DNA of 6,881 nt from Moraxellaceae bacterium (GTDB taxonomy: Bacteria > Pseudomonadota > Gammaproteobacteria > Pseudomonadales > Moraxellaceae). The stretch spans positions 1-6,881 of the forward strand of contig JAUXNL010000375.1 in NCBI GenBank assembly GCA_030684415.1, in the 5' to 3' direction. The translations under genes were made by a program, and so were the position numbers. This document shows, piece by piece, positions 5,429-6,881 of this stretch (positions are counted from its first letter, which is position 1; the number at the start of each line of letters is the position of its first letter). A model generated the notes under the pieces. That model searched no databases. It was not told where the DNA came from and worked only from the letters and a program-made list of their open reading frames with translations.

Positions 5429-6880
5429 CTACACAAACGCTCGCGCGGTATAGCCACAGTGAAACCCGAAGGGCATGTGATGCCGCAACGGCACCACGGC
5501 CACATCCTCCAGCGTACGCGCATCGAGCACGACAATGTCGGTGCCATGACGAGCCGCGTCGTAAACCGCCGCCACCAGAAAACCGTCGTCTTCGGCACTG
5601 TCCGGATGCCGGGGCGCAAACATGGCCTCCGATGTAAACCGGTCAGGGCCGAAGTCCCGCACCCGCACTTCGCCGGTGTGGTGGTCCAGCCGCTGCACGC
5701 CGTTGAAAAACCCCGGCGTGGCATTCGGCAGCACGGTTGCGGCATAGGTATAACGGGTTTGCACGCCCGTACGACGGTGGTCCCACTGGGGAAACTCGAT
5801 GCTGTCCTGCCCGGGCAGCGCAATGCCCTCCACGCTGCCACTGGCCAGATCCAGTCGGTACTGCCACAGCGTTCCCTTCGCCTCGTTGCGGGCATGAAAA
5901 ATAGTGGTGAGGGCGGCATTCACCGACCAGTCTTCGAAGCGGGTGACATTGATGACCAACTGGCGGCCATCCTCCCAACTGTTGCCAAAATGCACCGACA
6001 CAAAAGGCGCCAGCTCGAATCGCCGCACCACCTCCAGCGTGTCGAGCGACACCACCAGCGCCTGCATGCCATGCGCCGGCTCATACACCAATGCGTCATT
6101 GAAGCTGCACAGGCCGGCAATAAACTTGAGCGGATGTTTCACATACAGCGGATTGATGAAAAAAACCGCGTAATGTTCCGTCAGGGCAAAATCATGGCAA
6201 AAAGGCGCAAATCCCAGCGGAATATGCACCTTGCGATCCAGACAGCCGCGCGGATCAATACGGTAAAAGTCGATGCCGGGCCCGCGCAGGCCGACTCCGA
6301 TACCGAAGTTGTAATAACAGCCGGTGCGCGGATCGACCGTGCCATGCGCTGAAAATGCATTCGTTTTTCCCAGGCGGCCGTCGTAATCAAATTCGCCCAA
6401 GGTTTCCAGCGTCGCTGGGTCCAATTCCCAAGGGCGTCCACCTTCCCACAACGCCAGCAAATGGCCGCCATGCCAGATCAGGCTGGTATTCGCGGCATTG
6501 GCGGGCAATCGCCCGGCATTTTTCAGCACCCCACCGGGAACGTTATGGCCAAAACTGCGACAGACCACTTTGCCAGCGGCCGTTTCCGCCAGGAATTTGG
6601 GCGTGCGCACATAGCGGTTCAGGTAATGCACACCATCATCACGAAACGTGATGCGATGAAGCATGCCGTCGCCATCAAACCAGTGTCCGAAAGCCTTTCC
6701 GCCCAGCTCGTTGCGACCCGGCCCGATGCGGAAAAAAGTCCCTCTGAGCTCCGCCGGCAACGCCCCTGTAATGCGGGACACCGGTACGGTGTAGTCCAGC
6801 TCGTCATGCAGGGCCGCAAAGCCCCCGACATGCGCCAGACCGGGGTCGGCAGACTTGGATAGGGCAACTCGGGACGTCAT
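5429..6880 (-). CDS. Carotenoid oxygenase family protein (RPE65/CCD/ACO-type non-haem iron dioxygenase)
   Basis: These seven-bladed beta-propeller enzymes use a four-histidine Fe(II) site to cleave a double bond of carotenoids, apocarotenoids or stilbenes with O2. The 483-residue product has the family opening LPAELRGTFFRIGPG (41-55), HWFDGDGMLHR (66-76) and all four iron ligands: His179 (FSAHG), His229 (CHDFALT), His297 (VHFGN) and His474 (PFGFHCG). The second-shell glutamates Glu146 (ALWEGG), Glu362 (SIEFP) and Glu418 (TSEAMFAPR) are also present, so it should be active. Trp145 precedes Glu146, as in the cyanobacterial apocarotenoid oxygenase, where lignostilbene dioxygenases have a catalytic Lys. 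There is no signal peptide; it is probably cytosolic or loosely membrane-associated. The ATG at 6880 lies one base from the window edge; it fits the usual distance to the first conserved motif, but no ribosome site can be seen and a start further out is possible. Product and substrate are undecided. Confidence 0.93.
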   Translation of the reverse strand: MTSRVALSKSADPGLAHVGGFAALHDELDYTVPVSRITGALPAELRGTFFRIGPGRNELGGKAFGHWFDGDGMLHRITFRDDGVHYLNRYVRTPKFLAETAAGKVVCRSFGHNVPGGVLKNAGRLPANAANTSLIWHGGHLLALWEGGRPWELDPATLETLGEFDYDGRLGKTNAFSAHGTVDPRTGCYYNFGIGVGLRGPGIDFYRIDPRGCLDRKVHIPLGFAPFCHDFALTEHYAVFFINPLYVKHPLKFIAGLCSFNDALVYEPAHGMQALVVSLDTLEVVRRFELAPFVSVHFGNSWEDGRQLVINVTRFEDWSVNAALTTIFHARNEAKGTLWQYRLDLASGSVEGIALPGQDSIEFPQWDHRRTGVQTRYTYAATVLPNATPGFFNGVQRLDHHTGEVRVRDFGPDRFTSEAMFAPRHPDSAEDDGFLVAAVYDAARHGTDIVVLDARTLEDVAVVPLRHHMPFGFHCGYTARAFV

Positions 6881-6881
6881 G

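Noticed and set aside
5179..5919. A 246-codon minus-strand frame that begins inside the carotenoid oxygenase, crosses the 233-bp gap and ends just inside the oxidoreductase gene
   Set aside because: The part over the oxygenase is a frame shift of a well-supported protein, and the part in the gap has no motif and no ribosome site of its own. It does not show that the oxygenase is frameshifted, since the oxygenase frame continues to its normal final His motif.
5234..6352. A 372-codon open frame on the plus strand opposite the carotenoid oxygenase
   Set aside because: It is covered mostly by the carotenoid oxygenase, which has complete catalytic motifs. The antisense product is rich in His, Arg and Gln with no domain pattern, as expected of an antisense shadow.

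Overview
The window looks like an ordinary chromosomal segment of a GC-rich proteobacterium (about 60% GC by eye). The best lineage clue is ClpB: its residues closely follow the proteobacterial pattern, and its numbering matches E. coli ClpB at every landmark checked. An Ala stands where E. coli has Trp543 (the ATGIPVSRM motif), a variant I associate from memory with betaproteobacterial ClpB, so beta- or gammaproteobacterium is the safest statement. No tRNA, rRNA, CRISPR array, insertion sequence, integrase or phage gene was found.

Layout from left to right: (1) the 5' three quarters of clpB, minus strand, cut by the left edge, with a heat-shock (sigma-32) type promoter and a conserved internal translation start. 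(2) A flavodoxin/WrbA-like FMN protein, minus strand, just upstream of clpB. (3) An 89-residue conserved-looking protein of unknown function, the only plus-strand gene. (4) A compact minus-strand cluster, read right to left: a saccharopine-dehydrogenase-like/trans-acting enoyl reductase-type oxidoreductase, pgeF (YfiH, peptidoglycan editing factor), and a small two-helix DUF2798 membrane protein. Spacings of 5 and 2 bp make this an operon. (5) A carotenoid oxygenase with its complete iron site, minus strand, reaching the right edge.

Functionally this is a mixture: protein disaggregation after heat stress (ClpB), a flavin redox protein, cell-wall precursor quality control (PgeF), a putative lipid or polyketide reductase, and oxidative cleavage of a carotenoid or related polyene/stilbene. 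The tightest link is the reductase-pgeF-DUF2798 operon. The carotenoid oxygenase is on the same strand but 233 bp upstream, so co-transcription is possible but not shown. In E. coli pgeF (yfiH) lies directly upstream of clpB; here the two keep their order and strand but are separated by about 1.3 kb holding three genes.

I see no convincing evidence of an undescribed multi-gene system. The items most worth a second look are the internal ClpB start, the operon pairing an enoyl reductase-like enzyme with PgeF, the orphan 89-residue protein and the substrate class of the carotenoid oxygenase.
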